A stretch of DNA of 64,000 nt, from assembly GCA_035771165.1 (NCBI GenBank), contig JAWNZC010000311.1:2940001-3004000 (forward strand), written 5' to 3'. Below are positions 11,682-22,294 of the stretch, piece after piece. Every line of letters begins with the position of its first letter. Position 1 is the first letter of the stretch. A program made the translations under genes and the position numbers. Source of the stretch: Paragorgia papillata. Its lineage: Eukaryota; Cnidaria; Anthozoa; Scleralcyonacea; Coralliidae. The notes under the pieces are model-generated. The model was given only the letters and a program-made list of their open reading frames with translations, ran no database searches and had not been told where the DNA came from.

Positions 11682-13575
11682 ATGGGCAATTAATGTTCGG
11701 ATGGGCCAGGATTGGCGCTGTAGTCAACTTTCTATTCAACGTCTGAAAGGCTTGTTCACATTCGTTGCCCCACACAAATTGAACCTCTTTGTGCGTCAGC
11801 TGATTGAGTGGGTATGTAAGGTCAGCGAATCCCGCGATAAAACGTCGGTAATATGATGCGAGTCCAAGAAACCGTTTCACCTCTAGAGCTGATCGGGGTT
11901 GGGGAAACTCGGATACTGCTGTAACCAGATGTGGAGATGGGGAAATACCACTTGCACCGACCAAGTGCCCAGTGTACTCGCCCGATGTTTGGAATAGCTG
12001 ACATTTACTGGGTTTAAGCTTCAGGTTGTTTTCTCGTAGCTTGGAGAACACCAAACGTAAGCGTTCCAAATGTTGGTCGACTGAAGACGAGAAAACGAGG
12101 ATGTCATCAAGGTAGATCAGCAGGATAAGCCAGAGAAACGGACCAAAATTGGAGGCCATTAGCCGCTGGAAGGTGGATGGAGCTCCTTCCAACCCAAATG
12201 GCATGACTTTAAACTGGTGGAGACCACGGTGGCTAACAAATGCAGTTTTGGGTCGGTCTTCCTCCTTTACTTCGACCTGCCAGTATCCACTTGCCAAATC
12301 CAGTGCAGAAAACAACTGGCTATCTCCTAAACAGTCAAGCGCATCTTCGATTCTAGGAAGTGGATAAGCGACATCTTCTGTCACTGCATTGACACGGCGA
12401 TAGTCAAAACAAAACCGAGTAGACCCATCTTTCTTTGATACAAGAACAATTGGACTTGCCCATGGGCTTGTACTCTCTTCGATCACATCATTTTCCAGCA
12501 TTTCTTTGATAATTCGATCAACTTCTTCTTTCTCATGGTACCCTGTCCTTCGAGCTGCTGATCTCACTGGATGAGCAGAGGTTGTAGGTATCTCATGCTT
12601 AATCTTACTTGTTCTTCCCAGTTCCCCTTCCCAAGAAAATACATGCTGAAATTCAACCAGTAGTTTCTGTAAGTCAGCTTTGGGACGTCCTGTGATCTCT
12701 GCTGTTTCCACAAGTTTTGTCAGTGCTGTGTTGTCTTTTGGCATTGTTGTTGAGCAAACCTGGCCCACAGTTGTAACATTGGACACAACTGGTTCAAAGG
12801 AGCCTAGGTTGGATCCCTTGTATAACTTGACTGGATGGTTATTGGGATTGCACAGCCTGACCCAAGTTGTGTTATCTTTCCCAATAACATTAAGTGAATG
12901 TGCACACGCAACAGACTTTTCATCGATCAACTGGTCATAGGCATCGATTAACCCTTCTTGGTCTGGCTGGGCATCCCTTACCACAACTTTACATAATTGT
13001 TCATGCATAGCTGGAATAACTTGAGTAGTTTTAAGTTGTACCCTACAGCACCTGACTAGATTAAGGTTGGGTGTCTCTTTAATAGGTCTTGGATCAAAGT
13101 CGACAGCCTGAGAGTGAAAATCAATGGACAAACAACCCAGTCTTGCCAGTACATCTGTCCCCAGTATCATCTCATTCTTCATGTGCTCAGGACTCATAAC
13201 AAATACCCATGATTTTCCAACATAAGTTCCCATTACAGTAATGTCTAGTAGTACTTGCCCTAGGAATATTATTGGTGATCCATTAACTGCTGATGGTTTT
13301 AGTGAAACAGGTTGCAAACAAGTCCCTCCAGAAAACGAATAGTAAATGTCACTCCTAATAATGGTAATCTGTGAACCTGAGTCCAGTAGCATGCAAATGT
13401 TCCTATGATTAACCACTCCTTGCACAGTAACTTCATCCCCATGTACACCAGTGGCAAAGGTAGTAGAAACTCTAGGTTTATTTAGAGTTCCATTAAATTC
13501 AAGGTTAGCCCTCATTCTAAGTGAGGTGACAGGGAGGCTGACCCTCCCACCTCTTAGAAGTTTGGGCGTAACCAT
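11560..13575 (-). pseudogene. Gypsy pol, protease to reverse transcriptase
   Basis: Aspartic protease motif ICMLLDSGSQITIIRS at residues about 60-75. Reverse transcriptase from about residue 330: SKKDGSTRFCFDYRRVN, LFSALDLASGYWQV, MPFGLEGAPSTFQRLM and the catalytic LIYLDDILVFSS. The connection domain (YRRFIAGFADLTYPL) precedes the frame break at about 11660, where a short ATCGATC-type duplication shifts the frame at the first RNase H aspartate. The initial residues overlap the gag end, which fits expression by -1 frameshifting, although an ATG is present. Confidence 0.92.
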
Positions 13576-14432
13576 GAAGGTAATTCAGGACATTCACTAA
13601 CCTTGTGTCCCTGTTTCTCACAGCGGTAACAAACAATTTGGGATTTTATCTGGGGGCAGTCTCTCTTGAAATGACCAAACGAGCCACACTGATAGCACCC
13701 ACCGTTTGTTTCACTGCGTGGTTGGCTTCTTCGTTGACTTGATCTGGTGGACTTATCTTGTCTGCTGTACTTGTCTTGTCTAGTAAAAACACGGTTTACT
13801 TTTGCTTCTATTTCGGAAAGTTTTCCCTCCAGATTACCAAGGGCTGTCTCCACTGCGGTTTGAACGGTTTCCGACGAATCTTGTGTTGGTAAAGCCACGG
13901 TTACTTGCTGTATGAAAGCAGTCGCCCTTCCTCCATTTCTTTCCCAATTGGTAGTAAATTCCTCAAGATCTTTCAACGAGGCGTCATCCACTTTGTACTG
14001 AAAAGCCACGGATAACTGGGTACGAAGGTCGTTAGGTATTCCATGCAAAAACTGGCTCTTCACGATTTGATCGCGAGCTGCAGTTTCCCAACCAGGAAAT
14101 CCTTCTTCGGCAAGTTGTCGAAGACTTCGAACGAATTTTCCAACAGACTCCCCACTTTCAAGCTTTCTGTTGTAAAACTCACGTTGAATCTGCGTTTTAT
14201 CTCGTCTGTCAAACTGCTTAAGAAGTTCAGCTTTGATCTTGTCGAGGTCTTTCCTGTCGTGGTCTGACATTACTGTTACCACTTGCGCTGCATCCCCTTT
14301 TAAACAAGTGCGAATAATGGCGGCCGCTTTACTCGCCTTTCCTTCGGCTTCGATTACGGCGTAGAAACGATCGAGCCATGGCTTCAACGATGTGCCGTCT
14401 TCTCCTGAAAAATACTCTAGTTTCTTGGCCAT
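13554..14432 (-). CDS. gag: Gypsy gag polyprotein (nucleocapsid/capsid)
   Basis: From the ATG at 14432 the frame encodes MAKKLEYFSGEDGTSLKPWL, the usual start of a Gypsy gag with its capsid-like (retrotransposon gag) domain. It includes AAAIIRTCLKGDAAQ and ESVGKFVRSLRQLAEEGFPG. Two CCHC zinc knuckles near the C terminus (CYQCGSFGHFKRDCP and CYRCEKQGHKVSECP) would bind element RNA. The frame is intact, about 292 codons. The frame extends upstream to 14453 through GTG codons only, so 14432 is the likely start. Confidence 0.92.
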   Translation of the reverse strand: MAKKLEYFSGEDGTSLKPWLDRFYAVIEAEGKASKAAAIIRTCLKGDAAQVVTVMSDHDRKDLDKIKAELLKQFDRRDKTQIQREFYNRKLESGESVGKFVRSLRQLAEEGFPGWETAARDQIVKSQFLHGIPNDLRTQLSVAFQYKVDDASLKDLEEFTTNWERNGGRATAFIQQVTVALPTQDSSETVQTAVETALGNLEGKLSEIEAKVNRVFTRQDKYSRQDKSTRSSQRRSQPRSETNGGCYQCGSFGHFKRDCPQIKSQIVCYRCEKQGHKVSECPELPSWLRPNF

Positions 14433-14453
14433 CACGACCACCGCTGCCACCAC

Positions 14454-14618
14454 TGTTACACGGACAACGGTTAGTAAAAAGTATCTTTATTTAGTGAACT
14501 TCTCAAAACGAATCTCAACAGTCAACAACAACCTGTCTAGCACGCCTGCGCATACGTCTTTCTGTTTTAGAGGTTCTGCACCGATTCGCCCCCAGTCTAC
14601 TGCATGCTCGCTGTCACA
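14454..14618 (-). repeat. Candidate 5' LTR of the Gypsy element (165 bp)
   Basis: On the element strand this block runs from TGTGACAGCGAGCATG to GTCCGTGTAACA, so it has TG...CA ends. It contains AATAAAG as a possible polyadenylation signal and lies 21 bp upstream of the gag ATG. The bases directly after it (GTGGTGGCAGCGGTGG) are where a tRNA primer-binding site is expected. A second copy was not found, so the assignment rests on position and ends. Confidence 0.6.
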
Positions 14619-16065
14619 GTATTTTAAAAAATAAAAAAACATTATTTTGGTCTGGACCGTCTGAAATGGTGAATTTCTTAAGTTTGTTTTGCCTTTTGCT
14701 GTTTTGGTGTTTGCTATAACCTCAGAAAGACTTCTGGTATGAACCTCAGATATTTCTTAAACAAAAGCTAATTCAAATATGAAAGGAGTGGAAAAGTTTG
14801 CAGATTTCTAGTTGAAGTTGAAAACGTTTTTGGTGCAAATTAGTGATCATACCTTTTCAACATATGAAAAAATATTAAAACCTTTATGGTCAATGGTGAG
14901 AACATTTTGAACATTTTAAAAAGTTACAGGTAACACTATGATTTGAACTATATACTGAATGAAAGCTTATAAAATTTCTAACAACATACGTACTCGATGT
15001 ACTTCAACAATGCGTAGTTCCGAAAATTTTAGCCATCTTCTTCTATAAACGAATGTGTCGGCATAATCGAGAAATGTAAAACTCAGCTTCGTGAGTACAG
15101 TACTTTTTTGCCACGGACTTTTACCCGTAGTATCTGCGTACTAAAGTTTTAATAACCTCGTGGTCAAAGAATTTTATCTCCAAAGAATCGTTTTCTAAAG
15201 TAAATTACTTATTTAGTTAATTAATTAAAAGGTCACAAGACGGCCAAGAGTACTTGACTACAGGAGCCCGAGAGTCGCCAGGACGAGAAGGCTAATTTTC
15301 TGGGGGCACTTACTTTCAAAATGGCCGACTGGCGCATGCGCATAAAAATAATGGGACACTTTTTTTCCGCGAGTCGGACTTCTGGTTAATCTTTCTGTGA
15401 TCGAAGCTCAGAATGTTTGGGCGTCAACGTACGAGTTGTCAGTGTGAACGATGGAAACAAGTATTTAATCCCATATTGTACGAATTCGAAGCTGGTCAAA
15501 GAGCAACACTATTCTCGAAGAAAGACAATATTGCTGATACAAATGGCAAGTATTTTTAACATGACTTATAGTAAACTTGCAAGTGTGATCTACCACAGTT
15601 TTTGTGCGTTATACAGAATGATTGAAGAGTTGACAAAAGGTTTTCAACTCGTTGGGCGATTTATCGAGTCAGGCGACTCAGGCCAACACGTGTAAACTAC
15701 TAAACTGCTTATAGTAGTCGTAGTAGTAATTTATTTATCCACGTAACATAAATTGAGCACGAAACTCTTTTAAATATGAACGTGCCATGAATTAGGACCA
15801 TCTTCAAATGACAAACATTACTCTTCGGAAGACAAACAATTCTCATTGGAGGAAACTTATAAGTATATACTTCACAACCGGTAGCATCATCTTACTTTTT
15901 TAATGCAATCAAGTTTATTAGCAGTACTGGTATACAGTAGTACACACATGTACAGTCATTGACTGCTTGCTGTATGAAGTATCTATTAAATAGCCATGAT
16001 CTGCCCCACGATATATTTTTAATATCACGGGATTGACCTTTCATCTCATTCGCTTATTTAATACG
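14619..16065. other. Gene-poor stretch with a dispersed-repeat block
   Basis: At 14930-15040 the block GAACTATATACTGAATGAAA...AACAACATACG...AATGCGTAGTTC matches parts of the 4209-6128 element and of 23250-23350. An ATG at 15413 starts about 48 codons (MFGRQRTSCQCERWKQVF) that reach AATG followed by GCAAGT, a possible GC-AG donor, just downstream of GGCGCATGCGCA promoter-like sequence. It could be a first exon but nothing confirms it. Confidence 0.35.
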
Positions 16066-18328
16066 TTTAACCATAGGCAGCCCAAGCACTATCACGTACT
16101 GTCTGTCGTATTATATAATATACTTAAAGGTTGGCAAGTAAATTCACTAGTTCAACTCACCACTTGAATACATGTCAATACTATTCGCAAATACGAACGT
16201 AAACCAATAAAAAAACAACACTTCTATAAACACAAATAATCATACTAACTTGTCACCAACGTTTTGTTGCTTAAAACTGTTGTGAAACACCAGAAATTAG
16301 TGAAAACAAACGGGGTTTTGTCGAAAAAATTGCCGTACCTATGCGTGGTGCAAACATCCTGTTTGACGCCATCATTCGTGAGCAAATATAAGGCATGTCA
16401 TTGGTCAATCGGCAAAACAAAAAAATTATCTCTGCGTGATAAATTTGACCAACCGGGGGGTATTGCAACAGTGCAGTAAAAAAGATTCGTGTAATAAATA
16501 CAAACTTTTTGTACGTAAAAGTTTATATAACCGTGTATAGAAATGGAGCGGCAAGAACGGAAAGGATTCTGTCCCAATGTTCGTTGTTTTATATGGTAAG
16601 TGGCTAAAAATTCTCAATCTTTTTTGCTTAAAATAGAAGGAAGCCAGTTAGTGCCTTTAATACTGGCTTTGACAGACATTTGGCGGAGTTCATTGTTATT
16701 TATGCAAGACGACTCATTGTTGCATGTTCGCCGGTATTAAATAAACATTCAAACCCAAAGTTCAATAAATATGAATGCATATATAATTAGACGATAGAAA
16801 AATAAGGCACGTCGAAACAGATCTTACATTAAGCTGTATTTACCTTTGCATGCAGGCTTGCAGCAATTTTTTGCAGCTCATCATATATTCAACTGAATGC
16901 GAAATTAATTTTTAGTTCGTACAGAAAAACCTCTGATTTGTTGTCGTCGAGCAATTGCTTCTCAAAAGATACTGATAAAAGTATAAAACATAGCGATTTT
17001 TCGTTTCAAATTTTCCACATTTAAGCTTAGAAATCAGCAAATGTTCTGAATAAATCAAATGTTTATCTACAACACGGACATACTTTTCTATTAAAAACAA
17101 TACACTTTCACTTTTAATACAAGGACACAAAACGTGTCAAAGACACTTTATATATTAAATATAAATGCCTGAGTTTTCGCCCAGTTTTATCCACTTCCAT
17201 TAGTTCCATATCATTTATATGCACGAGTCCCAAAAAACGTATGAAATATGCCGCAAACCAAAAAAAAACAGTAAAACAGAAAACATAAGATTGCACAGAG
17301 GAAAGAGGTGAAAAAGCAATTCCGTTACCTGCTCATGTCCTCGATGAAATGACAAAAACCCAAGATATCTTGGTTGGAACGACGTATTAAAGCTTAACTG
17401 TAATTGCACATCCACTAATCCACGGACCACGCCACTAGTTTGATATATAGAAAGCACAAAAACCAACATTGACTCTAGCTTGCTGCATTCTGCTTGCATG
17501 TCCTATACACATGCAGTTGATCGTTTGATTGCTTTTTCTTCGAAATCACTCTAGCTGAAGTCTTTTATAATAGATGAAATAGAACAGTATATATTGGGCA
17601 ACCAATATATCCTACGGAGTAGTCAGATATCTTCAATGTCCACTAATAGTTTAATACCGGCGAACAACGAGTCGTCTAGCATAAATAACAATGAACTCCG
17701 CCAAATGTCTGTCAAAGCCAGTATTAAAGCCACTAACTGGCTTCCTTCTATTTTAAGCAAAAAATAATTTTTAGCCACTTACCATATAAGATCTAGACAA
17801 CGAAGATTGGGACAGAATCCTTTCCGTTCTTGCCGCTCCATTTCTATACAGTTATATACGGTTATATAAACTTTTACGTACAAAAAGTTTGTATTTATTA
17901 CACGAATCTTTTTTACTGCACTGATGCAATAGCCCCCCCAGTTGGTCAAATTTATCACGTAGACATAATTTTTTTGTTTTGCCGATTGACCAATGACATG
18001 CCTTACATTTGCTCACGAATGATGGCGTCAAACAGGATTGTTGCACCACGCATAGGTACGGCAATTTTTTCGACAAAACCCCGTTTGTTTTCACTAATTT
18101 CTGGTGTTTCACAACAGTTTTAAGCAACAAAACGTTGGTGACAAGTTAGTACGATTATTTGTGTTTATAGAAGTGTTGTTTTTTTATAGGTTTACGTTCG
18201 TATTTGCGAATAGTATTGACATGTATTCAAGTGGTGAGTTGAACTAGTGAATTTACTTGCCAACCTTTAAGTATATTATATAATACGACAGACAGTACGT
18301 GATAATGCTTGGGCTGCCTATGGTTTAA
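16066..18328. mobile_element. 2.26-kb long inverted-repeat element
   Basis: Outer ends TTTAACCATAGGCAGCCCAA and the complementary TTGGGCTGCCTATGGTTTAA. The arms run for about 680 bp each (16066-16745 and 17650-18328) and include CACCAACGTTTTGTTGCTTA, GACCAATGACATGCCTTA and CCGGCGAACA. The spacer (16750-17640) is unique. The mirrored frames of 71 and 92 codons in the arms are the same palindrome read from each side. No transposase is seen. Confidence 0.88.
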
Positions 18329-18343
18329 CTGAGCTGGATCATA

Positions 18344-18644
18344 GTTAATAGAAAATATACATGGTTTGGAAGCTCAACAAAAGCCATTGTTTTATGTTTT
18401 TGTTCAGGTTTATGGAAATGTGTGCACTTTTACGGTTGCTTAACATATTGTGTTTTCTGTATAATGAAGCAATCATCCAATAGCAACGTTTGAGTTCAAT
18501 CACTCAACGGTACTGTTTAAATATTAATAAACCTAAAACAAATGATTTGTACACCTTCATGTACCTTTGAACATGAGTCGTTGCTTGTTTGTTAACCACT
18601 TTGAAGTTTGCCAGGTTTCCAAACCATGTATATTTTCTATTAAC
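18344..18644. mobile_element. ~300-bp MITE, copy 1 (partner at 34755-35044)
   Basis: Ends GTTAATAGAAAATATACATG and the complement ending GTTAAC-type CTATTAAC. The centre (CCAATAGCAACGTTTGAGTT, TAAATATTAATAAACCTAAA) is shared with the copy at 34755-35044 although the terminal repeats differ (GTCAATCGAGATATGG there). Confidence 0.85.
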
Positions 18645-20119
18645 ATAATGGCTGGATTAATTGACACTTGCTTCAATGGGTGTGAATAATGGTGAATAAT
18701 ATTAAATAGTGCAAGCAAATTCAGGAGTGTCTTTTAAGCACCCAGGTTACCCTAGCATCGATCTTATAAACACAACAAACAAATTAACAAGCAATGTACG
18801 AGAGCTATGTAAACAGGCTAATTTTGGCGCAGATACATGTACGCATAGCGTACCTTTTGTTAATTATAAGATTGAAAACTATAAATTACTATAACTTATC
18901 CATTGACATGATTGACAAGGGTTTTGACAAGATATACACACAATTAATGTACAAATTGTAAATAATCATGCCTCTTGTTCTGATGCTGTGGCAAAACTGT
19001 CAATGCAATTCAAATTGTCTCATGTTGATGTTATGAGTTAGTCATAACTTATGACTAACTTAGAGCTTAAAAATATACAGCAATGTACCATGCATAATTA
19101 TTTGAGTCCTTACAAAGAATATTTTTAGAATTTTTAAGTAAAATATGTTCTTAGCCGACAAAGTGTCAATGCCTAGAACAGCAGTTGGTATAAATGGTTC
19201 AGCAAGAGAAAATCATCACGCGTATAAGCATCATTCTCAAAAGCAAGACAATGTCAACTCTAGCCTGTCGAGTTCCACTTGAATATACTGGATTAAGAGC
19301 GCCGATGCACTCAAGACTGACCACTGAATCAATGATGGTCTTGATCAGATGAATACTTCCGAAAGCAAATAAAGACATGATGTATCGTTCTTACCGTAAA
19401 ATTTTTCTTCGAGGAAGAAGGTAAACTGCTCATGGCATTGCCAGTTCAGAAATCCATCGTCGTCATGGTGTTATTAACCAATGCAATTTATGACTGACTC
19501 CGGCAGTCAGTCCGGCTTCTAGCGTATGTGATGTAGTGCAGGAAGAAACTTCCTACATCACAAAACGTCATAAAATAGTCAACATACAAATAAACATCCC
19601 TCGCAAAATCTCGATTTCGTTGACTATACATAGCTCGGTAAAGAGGTCTGGGCATGAGGCACAGGGAACCCACGTCAAGATTAGTGTGCAGCAATTATTA
19701 TTATTATTATTATTACTATTATTATGTACATGACAAAATTACTGCATTCTGATTGGCTAATAAACAACCGGAAACTACCAGAAAGCCAATGAAATGCCTA
19801 TGCGGATTTTGAAGTATGGTTTTTCCTTCACGAGAAAATCCAATATGGCGACCAAAACATAGCGTTGTCGAAGAACATTTCGATTAAATATACATAAGGA
19901 AATTTTGCTTTAATATATTGTCATTAAATTAAAGTTCCTGCAAGACGACTACAAGATTTTAGATGCTATGAGTAAAACGTTTGGCGTTTTAGTTAACGAA
20001 GCGAAGCAGTTTTAAACCATTGAAGCTTCGAAAAGTGGAGCAATGAGTGGTATGTAACTAATTCGAATTCGTTGCTGGAAGAACATTTGTCTAACATTTT
20101 CATGTATCTTATTAATAAG
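18645..20119. other. Gene-free stretch
   Basis: Contains a short (TTA)n tract (19697-19725) and a GACTATACATAGCTCGGTAAA block (about 19622) that recurs near 26088. No supported gene. Confidence 0.4.
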
Positions 20120-20281
20120 TAATAGCATGGTTTCGAGTGCAATTTTGATAAAAACGGACTCGTGAGTTTTTCGAAGACCTAAAATAGCACTCGTCCTTCA
20201 GACTCGTGCAATTTTGATAGTCTTGGAAAAACTTACTTGGGCATGTTTTTTTTTCAAATAGCACTCGAAGCCATGCTATTA
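20120..20281. mobile_element. Small MITE (162 bp)
   Basis: Ends TAATAGCATGGTTTCGAGTG and CACTCGAAGCCATGCTATTA are exact or nearly exact inverted copies. The interior has GCACTCGTCCTTCAGACTCG flanked by GTGCAATTTTGATA motifs. Confidence 0.8.
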
Positions 20282-20325
20282 CCTATACTTATTATCACTA
20301 TGACTGTCATTATCATATTATAATT

Positions 20326-20450
20326 ACATTATTATTATTATTATTATTGTTATTGTTATTGTTATTATTGTTATTGTTATTGTTGTTATTGTTATTGTTA
20401 TTGTTATTGTTATTGTTATTGTTATTGTTATTATTATTATTATTACTAAT
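20326..20450. repeat. (TTATTG)n / (TTA)n microsatellite
   Basis: About 125 bp of ATT, TTATTG and GTTATT units. Confidence 0.95.
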
Positions 20451-20889
20451 AATAAAAAATAGCAGGGATTCAACTGCAAACAGCCTCAGGACAATTGAAG
20501 CTTAAATAATGTTAATTTAATGACGATTTTATGTAAATTTATGTACGCTGGGGGTAATACATTAAAATAACATCTGTCTTTGACTAACAGGAACAGCGGA
20601 AGAATGGGAGTGGGGCCTCGAAACGTGTATAAACATGGAACACATTTTTCTATGGCTGTTCTTTTACAGTATAAGTTTAAGACAAATAATTTTCAACTTT
20701 TAAATTTCTTATTATTTTAAGAAAGATATATGAAATGCTTTTTCATCTTTATATGCTCAACTTTCGAAAAGCTAAAAAAAAAGTTTCGTCTATCGGTTTG
20801 TGTTTCAAACCAAACTAAACTAAACTAAACTAAGCTAAACAGTGAAATAAAAGTAGTGTGCTGCGTATAGGCAGTGTTAAAATACAAAT

Positions 20890-21050
20890 CGAAATATAGT
20901 AAGGTTGGAGAACTGCTGGAATTGTTGAACGTAGATTTCTAACGTTTTGAGCGAAGGCCCTTCGTCACGTTTTTCTCTCACAAAGGGCCTTCGCTCGATA
21001 CGTTAGAAATCTACGTTAAACAATTTCGGCAGTACCTTACTATACTTCGA
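20890..21050. mobile_element. 161-bp palindromic element with hammerhead-like motif, copy 2
   Basis: Ends CGAAATATAGTAAGG and CCTTACTATACTTCG, the same as the element at 861-1021 and the same length. The inner motif GAAGGCCCTTCGTCAC is present in both halves. Confidence 0.75.
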
Positions 21051-21244
21051 TTTTTTAAACTAATTTTATTTATACTAGATATATAACTTTATCGGTCATA
21101 TCTATATACCGAATTGCAGAATTGCACCGAAGTTACTTCTATCTATATGAATATCTATAGAATTCTAAGTGGCTTTTTGACAAATGGACAACTATGCATA
21201 AGAACAAAGAATTTTAGCATCAATGATCCGTCTTTGTACATCAT

Positions 21245-21390
21245 AAAGCATTGTTACCAAGAAACCTAAATTTTTCAAAAAAACTGAACTAGCCATGGCA
21301 AAACTTTGAGAGTTCATAGCTCAAAGATTGTACGCCGGATTCTATTTAAATTTTCAGCGAGTGCTCCTGCCATGCCCCTCTGCTTACCAG
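21245..21390 (+). repeat. Dispersed repeat, copy 1 (partner at 63870-64000)
   Basis: TTGTTACCAAGAAACC, AACTAGCCATGGCAAAAC, GAGAGTTCATAGCTC and CTCCTGCCATGC align with the last 130 bp of the window in the same order and strand. Confidence 0.8.
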
Positions 21391-21445
21391 TACAAAAAAT
21401 TGCTAACGAATATTTTTACTTTATAGACAATTTTAATAAAGGGTT

Positions 21446-22294
21446 TTATTGTTTTGATGCACCAAGCCAAAATTGTGTCGTAGATGATGGACTTTCGGAA
21501 CATCTGTGTGAAGGATCTGAACATGGATTGTACACACCCAGTACTCTGTTACGCTGGCCGTTGCCACACTGATATTCAATATTTGTAGAATCAAAACTAC
21601 AGCCATGATCCACACGCGAAAACCAAAGACTAATGTGGAGCATTTCGTTTGTCAGCTGAAAGATTGCTATGGTACAATTCACGCAGCTTGTTCCTTTGGC
21701 ATCAAAAAAATCCACCTGAATACAAGCGTCGCTGTTGTAAGTAACCACACCAACAAATACTGTAAGATCTAGCTGAGATAGCCGCATTCTTAGATAATCT
21801 TTATAATCGACTCCGTAAGTTGGATAGGAACATGTCGCCCTCCAGAATATGGAACGAGATGTAATGTCTACCATACTTGTCTTAGGAAGACGAAAGAGGT
21901 CCCAGTTCAGGTTGTTTTCATTCAATGGATGATCCACAGTGAAGGGATAAGCTAACAAATCTGCTTCATTGTTCATAGAGAAAGATTCAATCATAGTCCA
22001 CGCGATTCCTTCTTCTGAGTCAAAGTCACAGAAAACTTGGAAAGAATTTCCCGCTTGGTCTTCGATGGTGTAGTCTCTGGATATCGGTTTGATTGGACCA
22101 GTCCAGTAATCTATACACGTTTTTGGTTTTGTGATCTGGCATTGGTCGCCATAGAAACCAGAAGGACATTTACATCTGAACCTTCTTTTGGTATCACTGA
22201 TGTTGACGTGACAGGAACCACCATTAAAACATGGTTGGGAAAGTCTTGCACAGCAAATACCAGGGGGTCCTGATGATTGCGTTTCACATGTACT
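21446..22294 (-). CDS. Last exon: EGF domain plus C-terminal WRATC/TTQFW domain
   Basis: The acceptor reads TTTATTTTATGTAG directly before 22294, and the frame is then open to the stop at 21446 (282 codons). Residues about 18-53 form an EGF-like domain (CFNGGSC ... FRCKCPSGFYGDQC). From about residue 60, CIDYWTGPIKPI and FQVFCDFDSEEG start a fibrinogen-like opening, but the rest (WTMIESFS, NWDLFRLP, FWRATCSYP, TTQFWLGA) follows the cnidarian family rather than true fibrinogen C-terminal domains. Phase at the acceptor is zero. Confidence 0.85.
   Translation of the reverse strand, partial: STCETQSSGPPGICCARLSQPCFNGGSCHVNISDTKRRFRCKCPSGFYGDQCQITKPKTCIDYWTGPIKPISRDYTIEDQAGNSFQVFCDFDSEEGIAWTMIESFSMNNEADLLAYPFTVDHPLNENNLNWDLFRLPKTSMVDITSRSIFWRATCSYPTYGVDYKDYLRMRLSQLDLTVFVGVVTYNSDACIQVDFFDAKGTSCVNCTIAIFQLTNEMLHISLWFSRVDHGCSFDSTNIEYQCGNGQRNRVLGVYNPCSDPSHRCSESPSSTTQFWLGASKQ

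Larger units (their letters stand above)
9857..14618 (-). mobile_element. Ty3/Gypsy (Metaviridae) LTR retrotransposon, degenerate
   Basis: Minus-strand order: short 5' LTR (14454-14618), gag with two CCHC knuckles, then pol with protease, reverse transcriptase, RNase H and integrase including a GPY/F module. That order is diagnostic for Ty3/Gypsy. gag and pol overlap by about 22 bp with pol in the -1 frame relative to gag. Pol is broken twice, in RNase H near 11660 and after the integrase core near 10300. I cannot find a matching 3' LTR between 9600 and 9856, so the copy appears truncated at its 3' end. No envelope-like frame. Confidence 0.93.

Noticed and set aside
17215..17499. 94-codon hydrophobic frame in the spacer of the 2.26-kb palindrome
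   Set aside because: No recognisable domain, no splice or promoter evidence, AT-rich composition.
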